From an uncultured Actinomycetes bacterium (lineage in GTDB: Bacteria > Actinomycetota > Acidimicrobiia > Acidimicrobiales > SZUA-35), in contig CADEDH010000015.1 of assembly GCA_902826025.1 (NCBI GenBank), forward strand, positions 1-47,022: 47,022 nt of DNA. The letters are read 5' to 3'. Shown in pieces: positions 1 through 8,532 of the stretch; the stretch's first letter is position 1, and each line of letters begins with the position of its first letter. The translations under genes were made by a program, and so were the position numbers. The notes beneath the pieces are model-generated. The model did no database searches, was not told the DNA's origin, and worked only from the letters and a program-made list of their open reading frames with translations.

Positions 1-1253
1 CGCCCGCAGAGGGGGATCCCGTTCTCGGGTTGGGTCTTGCCCCCCGCTGCGTGGGGGTGGGCGTGGTCGGCTTCACAGACCGAGGTGGGGACCCAGCAGC
101 CGGGCCACAGACAGGTGGGGCTCTGGAGCTTCACCGCGAGGCGGTTTCGGCCGGTGAACAGCCGCCGCCGGGAGCCGACGTGGGTCGGCTGCCCGCCGGT
201 CACGAGCACCACCCGCACGTGGTGGTGGAAGCTGTCGATCACCGCCTCGACCGGTTCCAGCGGGTCGCCATCGATGGTCTCGCACCGGTAGGTCGTCGGG
301 TCGTACCACTTGTTCGTGGTGTGCGCCTCGGCGTCACACGCCGGGTCGGTGCAGGTGACCCGGTGCACGGTCGATAGGTACGTGTCGGCGTCCCAGACCA
401 CGACGTGCTCGGTCCCCGGGCCCTTAGCCTCAGGATCAGCTGAGGTGGCCAGGTCGGCCATGCGGGCCAGGGCGTCGGCCCACCGTTGGGCCTCGGTGCG
501 TTCCAGGTCGGCAGCGCAGGCGCTGTCACCGTGCTCGGCCCGAGCGACCGCCAGGTCCTGCTCCCGTTCCTGATCAGCCAGCCGCCGCAGGAGGTTGTTG
601 ACCTTGGCCCCCGGCAACGGCCCCAGCGACCCCTTCACCTTCCAGGCCAAGGTTTCCGGGTCTTGGGAGAGCGAGAGGTGACGGTTCTTGTGGGCTGTGT
701 CGTCTTTCGGTTCGGGGCCGTCTTGATCGGTGGCCCGTTCCCATTGGCGGAGCACCGATTCGAACACCGGGTACTCGCACTCGGTGGCCAGCACCAACAC
801 CTCAGCCTGGAACCCGACCAAGGCCTCGCGGACCCGTTTGTTCCCGTACACCTTGGCCACCAGATCGACCTGCTCGGTACCGATCACACCAGCCCGGTAG
901 GCGTCAGCCACCAGTGTGAGGTGGCGCAAGGCCGCTTCGACGCGTTCCCGCCGGTTGGCCTCCGAGCCCGAGAGGCGGCAGGTGTGGCGGACCATCACCC
1001 TGGCCGACGCGTGCCCGTCGACCTGGTACAGGCCGGACTGCTGGACCTGACCGAGCACCGCCACCCGGGCAGCGTCGATCCGGCGGGCCCCGACCTCCAA
1101 ACCAGCCAGCAGGTCACGGGTCTCGTGATCCCACAGATCATCCGCCGACATGGCCTGAGCCCGGTCCAACACCGCAGCGAGATCGGCCAGGACGGCGGCC
1201 GGGGTGTCGCCCCCGAACCCTCCCCCCAGCTCATCAGATCCCGCCGAATCCAT
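1..1253 (-). CDS. DUF222 / HNH endonuclease-domain protein (13E12 repeat family), 3' end beyond window
   Basis: Reading the minus strand from an ATG at 1253 gives about 417 open residues with no stop before the window edge, so the C-terminus is missing. The N-terminal part is the long helical DUF222 region. It is followed near residues 385-417 by the start of an HNH nuclease domain: CLWPGCWVPTSVCEADHAHP, then a Gly-Lys-Thr stretch and the beginning of the NGIPLCG motif. The CxxPGC pair and the DH residues are the usual zinc and catalytic elements. An in-frame TAG lies three codons upstream of the ATG, which fixes the start. These proteins are multi-copy in many actinobacteria and their biological role is unclear, so nuclease activity is inferred from the fold only. 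A TAGGTT box ends 6 bases before the ATG. Confidence 0.85.
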   Translation of the reverse strand, partial: MDSAGSDELGGGFGGDTPAAVLADLAAVLDRAQAMSADDLWDHETRDLLAGLEVGARRIDAARVAVLGQVQQSGLYQVDGHASARVMVRHTCRLSGSEANRRERVEAALRHLTLVADAYRAGVIGTEQVDLVAKVYGNKRVREALVGFQAEVLVLATECEYPVFESVLRQWERATDQDGPEPKDDTAHKNRHLSLSQDPETLAWKVKGSLGPLPGAKVNNLLRRLADQEREQDLAVARAEHGDSACAADLERTEAQRWADALARMADLATSADPEAKGPGTEHVVVWDADTYLSTVHRVTCTDPACDAEAHTTNKWYDPTTYRCETIDGDPLEPVEAVIDSFHHHVRVVLVTGGQPTHVGSRRRLFTGRNRLAVKLQSPTCLWPGCWVPTSVCEADHAHPHAAGGKTQPENGIPLCG

Positions 1254-1259
1254 ACGACA

Positions 1260-1265
1260 AACCTA
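1260..1265 (-). promoter_or_regulatory. -10 box TAGGTT for a leaderless transcript of the DUF222/HNH gene
   Basis: TAGGTT on the minus strand lies 6 bases before the ATG at 1253, so transcription would begin at or next to the start codon. No Shine-Dalgarno sequence precedes the ATG, which agrees with leaderless translation. The rest of the 1254-1379 gap is relatively AT-rich and holds a short inverted repeat (GAGAAA at 1311-1316, TTTCTC at 1326-1331). Confidence 0.4.
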
Positions 1266-1379
1266 GTCAGAGGGTGTGACAATGAACGCCGGAATCAGCC
1301 CATCCATAGAGAGAAATTCGAGAAGTTTCTCAACCCCTCAATACATGAACCATCCACGCGATTGTTGCGTCTGCCGGCC

Positions 1380-3176
1380 TCAGCCCGCCGACGATGAGGC
1401 GCCACCTGGGGTGGTGAAGACGAAGTTCTCGTCCATGTGCTGGCGGGCGTGGGCCATGAAGTCGTAGTAGCGCTTGAACGAGCCGTTGTAGTTGCCGTCC
1501 TGGCGCCGGTTGAATTGGCCCTCGAAGTTGTAGTACCCCGGGGTGCATTCGGCGTTGCGGTTGGTGCGGCCCCGCTTGTTGATCACCTGCTGCACCCACC
1601 ACTCCTCGGCCTCGTACGTGCAGTCCATGGTGGCCAGCCCGTTGCGCCGTACGAAGTCGATGCAGCCGGCGATGTGCTCGCCCTGGGTCTGCAGGATGTG
1701 GGTGAGGTTGAAGGCGAACGACGCCTGGTAGCCGCCCATGATGAACATGTTGGGGAAGTGCTGGGTGTGGATGCCGAGCAGCGTCCGCACACCCTCGGCG
1801 TACTTCTCGTTGAGGTCGAGCCCGCCCTCGCCGATGATCCGGTTGTAGATGCCCGTCTTCTGCACCTCGAACCCGGTGGCGTAGATCAGCAGGTCGAGCT
1901 CGTAGGTCCTGCCGTCGAACACCGGGCCGGCCTCGGCTATCTCGGTGATGCCCTTGCCCTTGGTGTCCACCAGGTGGACGGTGGGCCGGTTGAACGTTGG
2001 CAGGTAGTCGTTGTGGAAGCACGGTCGCTTGCACATGAGCATGTACCACGGCTTGAGCGACTCGGCCGTCTCTGGGTTCTGCACCACCTCCTCGATTCGC
2101 TTGTGGATCCGCATCATGGCGTCGATGTTGGCGTTCTCCTGGCGCCGGACCTTCTCTTCCGGGCTGAGCGCCGAGGCCCGGGCCCGCTGCTCGGGCGAGC
2201 GGCCCGAGGTGGCGATGGCCTTGTCGAGCCGCTTGCGCTGCCAGCCCGGCTCGAGCGTCTCGGCCCACGCAGGGTCGGTCTCCCAGTCGTCGCGGATGTC
2301 GATCGACGACGGCGTCCGCTGGAAGACGTACAGCTCCTTGGCCTTGGCCCCCAGGTGGGGAATGGCCTGCACCGCAGTGGCCCCGGTGCCGATGATGCCC
2401 ACGACCTTGTCACCCAGGTTCTCCAGGTCGGCGCCGGTGTAGGCGTAGTCCCACCGGGACGTGTGGAACGAGTGCCCCTTGAACGTCTCGATCCCGTCGA
2501 TCTTGGCCAGCTTGGGCTTGGACAGGGTGCCATTGGCGCACACCACGAACCGGGCCTTCATCCGGTCGCCCCGGTCGGTGCCGATGTGCCACAGCTGCTC
2601 GTCGCCGTCCCACACCGTGGACGTCACCGTGGTCTGGAACACGGCCAGGTCGTACAGGTCGTAGCGGCGGGCGATGGCCCGACAGTGCTCGAGGATCTCC
2701 TGGCCGCCGGCGTAGTGCCGGGTGGGCACGTAGCTCATCTCATCGAGCAGGGGTAGGTAGTCGTACGACACCACGTCGCAGGCCACCCCCGGGTACCGGT
2801 TCCAGTACCAGGTGCCACCCACGTCGGCCCCCCGCTCCACGATCCGGATCGACTCGACGCCGAACTCCCGCAGCTTGGCCGAGGTGAGTAGGGCCGAGAA
2901 CCCGCCGCCGATGAACAGCACCTCCACCGTGTCGGTCAATGGGTCCCGCGGCTCCGAACCGGTGGCGTAGGGGTCGGTCTCGTAGTGGGCCAGCTCGCCC
3001 TCCATCTCCACCCAGCTGCGGTCGCCCTCCTGGAGCCGGACGTCGCGCTCCTGGGCGAAGCGGGCCTTGATGGCGTCGTAGTACTCCTGCGGCTTCTGCT
3101 CGCGGATGATGTCGAACTGGAACGGGTTCGACGGCTTGGCCTCTCCGGCCTCGGAGGCGGGGCGATCGTCACTCAT
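1380..3176 (-). CDS. Baeyer-Villiger-type flavin-containing monooxygenase
   Basis: A 598-residue NADPH- and FAD-dependent monooxygenase that should insert one oxygen atom into a ketone, giving an ester or lactone; the substrate cannot be read from sequence. Visible motifs are an FAD Rossmann loop (FIGGGFSALL, about residues 88-97), the BVMO fingerprint GGTWYWNRYPGVACD (about 120-134), the second fingerprint FKGHSFHTSRWD (232-243, matching FxGxxxHxxxW) and the NADPH loop GTGATA (263-268). About 80 residues precede the FAD fold, longer than in minimal family members. I take the ATG at 3176 (MSDDRPAS); the frame stays open further upstream, but that stretch overlaps the next gene and looks non-coding. 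It follows another flavoprotein gene by 85 bases on the same strand, so the two may be co-transcribed. Confidence 0.88.
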   Translation of the reverse strand: MSDDRPASEAGEAKPSNPFQFDIIREQKPQEYYDAIKARFAQERDVRLQEGDRSWVEMEGELAHYETDPYATGSEPRDPLTDTVEVLFIGGGFSALLTSAKLREFGVESIRIVERGADVGGTWYWNRYPGVACDVVSYDYLPLLDEMSYVPTRHYAGGQEILEHCRAIARRYDLYDLAVFQTTVTSTVWDGDEQLWHIGTDRGDRMKARFVVCANGTLSKPKLAKIDGIETFKGHSFHTSRWDYAYTGADLENLGDKVVGIIGTGATAVQAIPHLGAKAKELYVFQRTPSSIDIRDDWETDPAWAETLEPGWQRKRLDKAIATSGRSPEQRARASALSPEEKVRRQENANIDAMMRIHKRIEEVVQNPETAESLKPWYMLMCKRPCFHNDYLPTFNRPTVHLVDTKGKGITEIAEAGPVFDGRTYELDLLIYATGFEVQKTGIYNRIIGEGGLDLNEKYAEGVRTLLGIHTQHFPNMFIMGGYQASFAFNLTHILQTQGEHIAGCIDFVRRNGLATMDCTYEAEEWWVQQVINKRGRTNRNAECTPGYYNFEGQFNRRQDGNYNGSFKRYYDFMAHARQHMDENFVFTTPGGASSSAG

Positions 3177-3261
3177 GACGGAAAGTCTCGCGCCGCCGAT
3201 GGGAGGGTGAAAGTCCTGCCGGTACCGCCCACTCCCGGCCGCCGACCCGGGACGGGGCGTA

Positions 3262-4671
3262 TCAGGAGCCCACGATCGACAGGAGCTCGGACCGGTCGGG
3301 ACCGTCGACCGGCCCGGGGTTCTCCAGACCGGCGACGGTGGCGCCGAGGTCGGGATCGGCGAGCACATCGCCCACGGTGCGGAACAACATCGTCACGTCG
3401 AGCGAGGCCCGCAGCAGCTCGGGCGTCGCCGGGCCCGACGCGACGAGCGACTTGTACCCGCTCCAGACCGGGTCGTCGGCCTCGTAGGACCGACCCCCGA
3501 TGATCGCCTCGATCTCGGCCAGACGGTGCCCGTCGAACCGCAGCGTCTCGTCGACGTAGGGGCCGGTGCTGGCGGCCGTGGCGTCGGCCCAGCGCCCGGG
3601 CAGCAGGCCCGGCTCGTCGAGCGCTCCCTGCCTCAGCATCGACCGCAGCGCAGCGGCATGGGCCAGGCCCAGCGACAGGCCACGGCCGAGGGAGGGATTG
3701 GTGCAACTCCAGGCATCGGCCAGGGGCACGATACCGGTGGCCACCGGTTGGCCTTCGGGCACGTAGTGGCGCCGCACGTCCTCGATGTTGGCGATCGTGG
3801 TCACCTCATCGATCGGCTCGCCGTCGAGCCAGTGGGCGATCCGGGGCATGGCCCGCACTACCTGCTCCCACGCGTCCACCCGGCGCAGGGCCCGCAGCGC
3901 CCGGTCGGTCCCGCTGGTCACCACCACCACCGCCCACGTCCCGTTGTCGCCGGGCAGGGTGAGCGTGCTGACCGACCCCTGGGCCTGAAGCCCTGGGCCC
4001 ACCTGGCGGGGTAGGGAACCGTCGTCGGAGCGGAAGTGGCGACCGTAGTAGACGAAGCCGGAATCGTGGGTCTCCTCGATCGGCCCAGCCGAGCCGATGG
4101 CTCGCAGCAAGGCCGGAACCCCGGTGCGGCGGCCGCTGCAGTCGATCACCAGATCAGCGGCGATCGCCTCACCAGCCTCGGTCACGACGCCGGTGACATG
4201 GACAGGCCGGCCCGACCGGCCCGGCCCTCCGTCGGTCCTCAGCGCCCCCACCGGACAGCCCCGGCGGACGGTGAGCCCGTCGGTGGCCCCGGCCCGACCC
4301 GCCACCACGGCCTCGACCACCGGCCGCCGGGCCGTCACCAGCTCGAAGCGATCGTCGCCGGGCCAGGGGCCGCCGGTGACGTCGTCGGGCATGCGGGTGA
4401 TGGGGTTGGCCCGCATGGCGCCGGCCGCCGCCAGAGCGTCGACCAGGCCCGGCAACTCGGCGTCGGCCACGCTCCGGAAGCGAGCCAGCAGGAAGTGGGG
4501 CAGCCGGAACTGGTTCACGCCGCGCCGGGCCCACGAGTCCCATGCCTGCTCCGGACCCGGCGGCGGTTGCGGGTCACGCTCCAGCACGGTGACCTGGTGG
4601 CCGTCGTCGGCCAGCATCATTGCTGCGCCAAGCCCCACCACACCCGCTCCGAGAACCACGATCCGAGCCAT
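3262..4671 (-). CDS. FAD-dependent oxidoreductase/monooxygenase-like protein
   Basis: A 469-residue flavoprotein. It starts with a dinucleotide-binding fold (VVLGAGVVGLGAAMMLADDG, then an acidic strand end VLERD) and has a mid-protein DLVIDCSGRR segment and a late PLADAWSCTNPSLGRGLSLG segment. The last resembles the FAD-contacting GD-type motif of aromatic hydroxylase, geranylgeranyl reductase and halogenase-like enzymes. No halogenase WxWxIP motif was seen. The ATG at 4671 is preferred because AAGGGTGG lies just upstream; an ATG six codons earlier is possible. Substrate unknown. It is the upstream neighbour of the Baeyer-Villiger-type enzyme, so a shared oxidative pathway is a reasonable inference. 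Confidence 0.75.
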   Translation of the reverse strand: MARIVVLGAGVVGLGAAMMLADDGHQVTVLERDPQPPPGPEQAWDSWARRGVNQFRLPHFLLARFRSVADAELPGLVDALAAAGAMRANPITRMPDDVTGGPWPGDDRFELVTARRPVVEAVVAGRAGATDGLTVRRGCPVGALRTDGGPGRSGRPVHVTGVVTEAGEAIAADLVIDCSGRRTGVPALLRAIGSAGPIEETHDSGFVYYGRHFRSDDGSLPRQVGPGLQAQGSVSTLTLPGDNGTWAVVVVTSGTDRALRALRRVDAWEQVVRAMPRIAHWLDGEPIDEVTTIANIEDVRRHYVPEGQPVATGIVPLADAWSCTNPSLGRGLSLGLAHAAALRSMLRQGALDEPGLLPGRWADATAASTGPYVDETLRFDGHRLAEIEAIIGGRSYEADDPVWSGYKSLVASGPATPELLRASLDVTMLFRTVGDVLADPDLGATVAGLENPGPVDGPDRSELLSIVGS

Positions 4672-4786
4672 GCCACAACCACCCTTCATGGTCGCCCATT
4701 ACGGTCTGGTCTCCCTGGCGCGCAGTGTAGGGCCCGGAGCGGGCGCAGGCCGCCGGTTTTATCGAGTCCGGCTCGTGCGCTCGGAG

Positions 4787-7000
4787 CTATCCGGACTTCT
4801 TGGCTTGGCGGCGGGCGTGGAGGATGGGCTCGGTGTACCCGGAGGGCTGCTCCACCCCGGAGAACACGAGGTCGCAGGCCGCAGCGAAGGCCTGGCCGTC
4901 ATAGCCGGGGGCCATCGGCGTGTAGGCGCCGTCGCCGGCGTTCTGACCGTCCACCACGACCGCCATGCGGCGCATGGTCTCGGTGATCTGCTCGGCCGAC
5001 ACCACCCCGTGCTGCAGCCAGTTCGCCATGTGCTGCGACGAGATGCGGCAGGTGGCCCGGTCCTCCATCAGTCCCACGTCGTTGATGTCGGGCACCTTGG
5101 AACAGCCCACTCCCTGATCCACCCAGCGCACGACATAGCCGAGGATGCCCTGGGCGTTGTTGTCGAGCTCGGCCTGGATCTCCTCCGGACCCCAGTCGGT
5201 CGACGGGGCCAGCGGGACGGCCAGCAGATCGTCCATCGACGCCCGGGGTCCGTCGGCGGCCAGGGCCGCCGCCAGCTCGGCCTGGCGGGCCTGCACGTCG
5301 ACCCGGTGGTAGTGGGTGGCGTGCAGGGTGGCGGCGGTGGGAGAGGGGACCCAGGCGCAGCTCGCGCCGGCCTGGGGGTGGCCGATCTTCTGGGCCAGCA
5401 TGTCGGCCATCAGGTCGGGCGCGGCCCACATGCCCTTGCCGATCTGGGCCCGGCCCTGGAGCCCGCAGGCCAGGCCGGCGTCGACGTTCCAGTCTTCGTA
5501 GGCCTTGATCCAGGCCTGGGACCGCATTTCGGCTTTGCGCACCATCGGGCCGGCCAGCATCGAGGTGTGGATCTCGTCGCCCGTGCGGTCGAGGAAGCCG
5601 GTGTTGATGAAACAGACCCGGCTGCGGGCGGCCCGGATGCACTCCTTGAGGTTCACGGTGGTGCGCCGCTCCTCGTCCATGATGCCGATCTTCACCGTGT
5701 TGGCCGGCAGACCCAGGATCTGCTCCACCCGGGCGAACACCTCGGTGGCGAAGGCCACCTCGTCGGGGCCGTGCATCTTCGGCTTCACCACGTACACCGA
5801 CCCGGTACGGCTGTTGGGCAACACCCGGGGCCCCCGCAGGTCGTGGGTGGCGCAGAGCACGGTGACGAGCGCGTCGAGCAGCCCCTCGGGGATGTTGCGG
5901 CCGTCGCCGTCGAGCACGGCGGGGGTGGTCATCAGGTGGCCGACGTTGCGACTCAGCAGCAGCGAACGGCCGGGGCGGGTGACGGTGGAGCCGTCGGGCG
6001 CGGTGTAGACCCGGTCGGGGTTGAGGGCCCGGGTGAAGGTGACGCCGTCCTTGGTGACCTCTTCGGTGAGGTCGCCCCGGAGCAGGCCCAGCCAGTTGTG
6101 GTAGGCCTCGGCCTTGTCGGGCCCGTCCACGCAGGCCACCGAGTCCTCGCAGTCGACGATCGTGGTGAGGGCGGCCTCCAGTACCACGTCGGCCACCCCG
6201 GCCCGGTCCACGGCGCCGACCGAATGATTCCGGTCGATCAGGATCTCGATGCCGAGTCCGTTGTGCTCCAGCCACACGCTGGTGGGGGCGTCGGCATCGC
6301 CCGTCCACCCGGCGAACAGGGCGGGATCGGCCAGACCGGCCGAGCTGCCGTCGGGCAGATCGGCCACCAACGAGGCGCCGCCCGACCCCGACGTCGCCAC
6401 CCGGTAGGCCGTGATGAAGGCATGGGACGTGGCGCCGCCCCCGCCGGCCAGCGTCAGGGGGGCCACGTCGTCGAGGAAGGCTCGCACCCAGGCGATCACC
6501 CGATCGCCCCGGGCCGGGTCGTAGGGCCCGGGGGCCGGGGTGTCGCCCAGGGCGTCGGTGCCGTAGAGGGCGTCGTACAGCGACCCCCACCGGGCGTTGG
6601 CGGCGTTGAGGGCGTAGCGGGCGTTGGTCACCGGCACCACGAGCTGGGGGCCGGGGACGAGGGCGATCTCGTCGTCGACGTGCTCGGTGTCCACCGTGAA
6701 CGGCAACCCGTCGGGCACCAGGTACCCGATCTCCTCCAGGAACCGGCGGTAGGTGTCGGGGTCGAGCGGCTGGCCCGAACGCTGGAGGTGCCAGTCGTCG
6801 ATGGCCCGCTGCAACACCTGGCGCCGTTCCAGCAGCTCGGCGTTGCGGGGCCCGAAGTCGGCCACCAGGCCGGCGAGGCCGGCCCAGAACGCCTCCGGGG
6901 CGACCCCCGAACCCGGCAGGGCCTCGTCGAGGCAGAATGCGTGCAGATCGCGATGGATCGAGAGCCCGGCTTCGGTCACGTACGCGTCGGCATTGGCCAC
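4787..7000 (-). CDS. glcB: malate synthase G
   Basis: A 737-residue protein, the normal size for monomeric malate synthase G, which condenses glyoxylate and acetyl-CoA to malate in the cytoplasm. Family segments are clear: [16 protein letters not shown] (with the catalytic-region Arg), [15 protein letters not shown] (metal-ligand Glu), [16 protein letters not shown] (metal-ligand Asp) and [18 protein letters not shown] (general-base Asp). The start is a GTG at 7000, supported by a strong ribosome binding site GAGGAGGA 5 bases upstream. No isocitrate lyase lies in the window, so glyoxylate could come from the glyoxylate shunt elsewhere or from glycolate, purine or other routes. It is transcribed divergently from the M20 hydrolase gene. 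Confidence 0.96.
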   Translation of the reverse strand: MANADAYVTEAGLSIHRDLHAFCLDEALPGSGVAPEAFWAGLAGLVADFGPRNAELLERRQVLQRAIDDWHLQRSGQPLDPDTYRRFLEEIGYLVPDGLPFTVDTEHVDDEIALVPGPQLVVPVTNARYALNAANARWGSLYDALYGTDALGDTPAPGPYDPARGDRVIAWVRAFLDDVAPLTLAGGGGATSHAFITAYRVATSGSGGASLVADLPDGSSAGLADPALFAGWTGDADAPTSVWLEHNGLGIEILIDRNHSVGAVDRAGVADVVLEAALTTIVDCEDSVACVDGPDKAEAYHNWLGLLRGDLTEEVTKDGVTFTRALNPDRVYTAPDGSTVTRPGRSLLLSRNVGHLMTTPAVLDGDGRNIPEGLLDALVTVLCATHDLRGPRVLPNSRTGSVYVVKPKMHGPDEVAFATEVFARVEQILGLPANTVKIGIMDEERRTTVNLKECIRAARSRVCFINTGFLDRTGDEIHTSMLAGPMVRKAEMRSQAWIKAYEDWNVDAGLACGLQGRAQIGKGMWAAPDLMADMLAQKIGHPQAGASCAWVPSPTAATLHATHYHRVDVQARQAELAAALAADGPRASMDDLLAVPLAPSTDWGPEEIQAELDNNAQGILGYVVRWVDQGVGCSKVPDINDVGLMEDRATCRISSQHMANWLQHGVVSAEQITETMRRMAVVVDGQNAGDGAYTPMAPGYDGQAFAAACDLVFSGVEQPSGYTEPILHARRQAKKSG

Positions 7001-7091
7001 TGGATTCCTCCTCAGGGGTTCGACCGCACACTATTGGCCCGCTGCACCGCAGAGAAAGGCGCGGGCGGTGAATGTGGACTATCAATCCCCC
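7001..7091. promoter_or_regulatory. divergent promoter region, glcB / M20 hydrolase
   Basis: For glcB, TAGTGT on the minus strand (7028-7033) is a plausible -10 box, followed by a short leader that carries GAGGAGGA (7006-7013) before the GTG. On the plus strand the nearly coincident CACTAT (7029-7034) could serve the M20 gene. Downstream of it are AAAGG (7056-7060) and a GTG at 7068, which is an alternative start for that gene. The two -10 candidates overlap, so polymerase binding in one direction may exclude the other. These calls are by eye. Confidence 0.4.
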
Positions 7092-8435
7092 ATGCCCACC
7101 GACCTCACCGGCCAGACCGTCGAGCTGCTCGCCACCATGATCCGCAACCGGTGCGTGAACGACGGCACGCCGGAGTCGGGCCAGGAAGTACGCAGCGCCG
7201 ACACCCTCACCGCCTTCCTCGACGGCACCGGGCTCGACATCGAACGCTACGAGCCCACCCCGGGCCGGGTCTCGATCGTGACCCGTATCCCGGGGCGGGA
7301 CCCCAGGGCCCCGAAGCTCCTGCTGATGGGTCACACCGACGTGGTGCCGGTCAACCCCAACGGCTGGGTCAACGACCCGTTCGGGGGCGAGGTGATCGAC
7401 GGCGAGGTGTGGGGCCGGGGGGCGGTCGACATGCTGAACATCACGTCGTCCATGGCCGTGGCCTTCCGCCAGCTGGCCACCAGCGGGTTCCGCCCCACCG
7501 GCGACCTCATCTACTTCGCCGTGGCCGACGAGGAAGCCGGCTCGGCCCACGGGGCCCAGTGGATGGCCGACCATCACCCCGAGGCCATCCGGGCCGACTA
7601 CGTACTGACCGAGAACGGCGGCCTCCACTCCGGTTCACCCGACGCCCCCGCCATCGGCATCAACATCGGGGAGAAAGGTGTGGCCTGGCGCCGGCTCCGC
7701 CTCACCGGTACCCCCGGCCACGGCTCGATGCCCTTCCGTACCGACAACGCCCTGGTCAAGGCGGCTGCCGTTGTGCAGCGCCTGGCCGACTACCGCCCCC
7801 CGCCCCGCTTCAGCGAGCTGTGGGCAGAACGGGTGGCCAGCCTCGGCGTCGACGACGAGCTGCGGGCCGCCCTGCTCGACCCGGCCCGGATCGACGAGGT
7901 GCTGACCACGATGCCCAACCGGGGGGCCGCCTCGTACCTGCATGCCTGCACCCACACCACCTTCTCGGTGAACGTGGTGGACGGCGGGCCCCAGATGAAG
8001 ACGAACGTCATCCCCGACACGATCGAGCTCCAGGTCGACGTCCGCACCCTGCCCGGGGAGGGAGCAGACGAGGTGCAGGCTCACCTCGACGCCGCCCTGG
8101 GCGAGCTGGCCGACACGGTGGCGGTGGAGATCATCATGAACGACCCGGCCTCGATCAGCCGCACCGACAACCCCCTGTGGGAGACCCTGCAACGGGCGGT
8201 GGGCCGGCCCTTCCCCACGGCCCGCCTCACCCCCCAGATGATCGTCGGCTTCACCGACGCCCGGATCTTCCGCCAGATGGGGTCGGTGGCCTACGGCGCC
8301 GGCCTGTTCAGCCCTGAGCTCGACAACGGTGAGTTCTCCTCCCGCTTCCACGGCCACAACGAGCGCGTGGACGTGGAATCCCTGCGGCTGTCCACCGAGC
8401 TCTGGCTCGACGTGGCCCGCGACCTCCTGGGCTGA
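7092..8435 (+). CDS. M20 family metallopeptidase / deacylase
   Basis: A 447-residue dinuclear-zinc hydrolase of the M20 (ArgE/DapE/carboxypeptidase G2) group, cleaving an amide or peptide bond. Metal-site motifs are in order: LLLMGHTDVVPV (His81, with Asp83), GRGAVDMLN (bridging Asp113), ADEEAGS (Glu147 catalytic, Glu148 ligand) and a late FHGHNERVD (His422). A dimerisation domain inserts around residues 200-320. I chose the ATG at 7092 because homologous proteins generally begin close to this point; an in-frame GTG at 7068 with AAAGG upstream would add eight residues. The exact substrate is unknown. Confidence 0.9.
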   Translation: MPTDLTGQTVELLATMIRNRCVNDGTPESGQEVRSADTLTAFLDGTGLDIERYEPTPGRVSIVTRIPGRDPRAPKLLLMGHTDVVPVNPNGWVNDPFGGEVIDGEVWGRGAVDMLNITSSMAVAFRQLATSGFRPTGDLIYFAVADEEAGSAHGAQWMADHHPEAIRADYVLTENGGLHSGSPDAPAIGINIGEKGVAWRRLRLTGTPGHGSMPFRTDNALVKAAAVVQRLADYRPPPRFSELWAERVASLGVDDELRAALLDPARIDEVLTTMPNRGAASYLHACTHTTFSVNVVDGGPQMKTNVIPDTIELQVDVRTLPGEGADEVQAHLDAALGELADTVAVEIIMNDPASISRTDNPLWETLQRAVGRPFPTARLTPQMIVGFTDARIFRQMGSVAYGAGLFSPELDNGEFSSRFHGHNERVDVESLRLSTELWLDVARDLLG

Positions 8436-8532
8436 GGCAATCCAACAGCCACCGGTTCGTCATTCGACGACGACCTGAATCTTTTCCCGTTCGGGGGTAT
8501 CGCGGGGGGCGCCTCCGTGCGGTTACCCCCAC

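Noticed and set aside
1265..1282. TTGTCA on the minus strand as a -35 box for the DUF222 gene
   Set aside because: Distance to the TAGGTT box is only about 11 bases, too short for a standard promoter.
3177..3368. 64-residue upstream extension of the Baeyer-Villiger-type enzyme
   Set aside because: It overlaps the well-supported end of the FAD oxidoreductase gene and lacks family similarity; the ATG at 3176 gives a normal protein.
4097..8317. Open frame of about 1400 codons on the plus strand across the FAD oxidoreductase, glcB and the M20 gene
   Set aside because: It runs antisense to two clear genes and out of frame through a third; composition is biased Gly/Arg/His with no domain.
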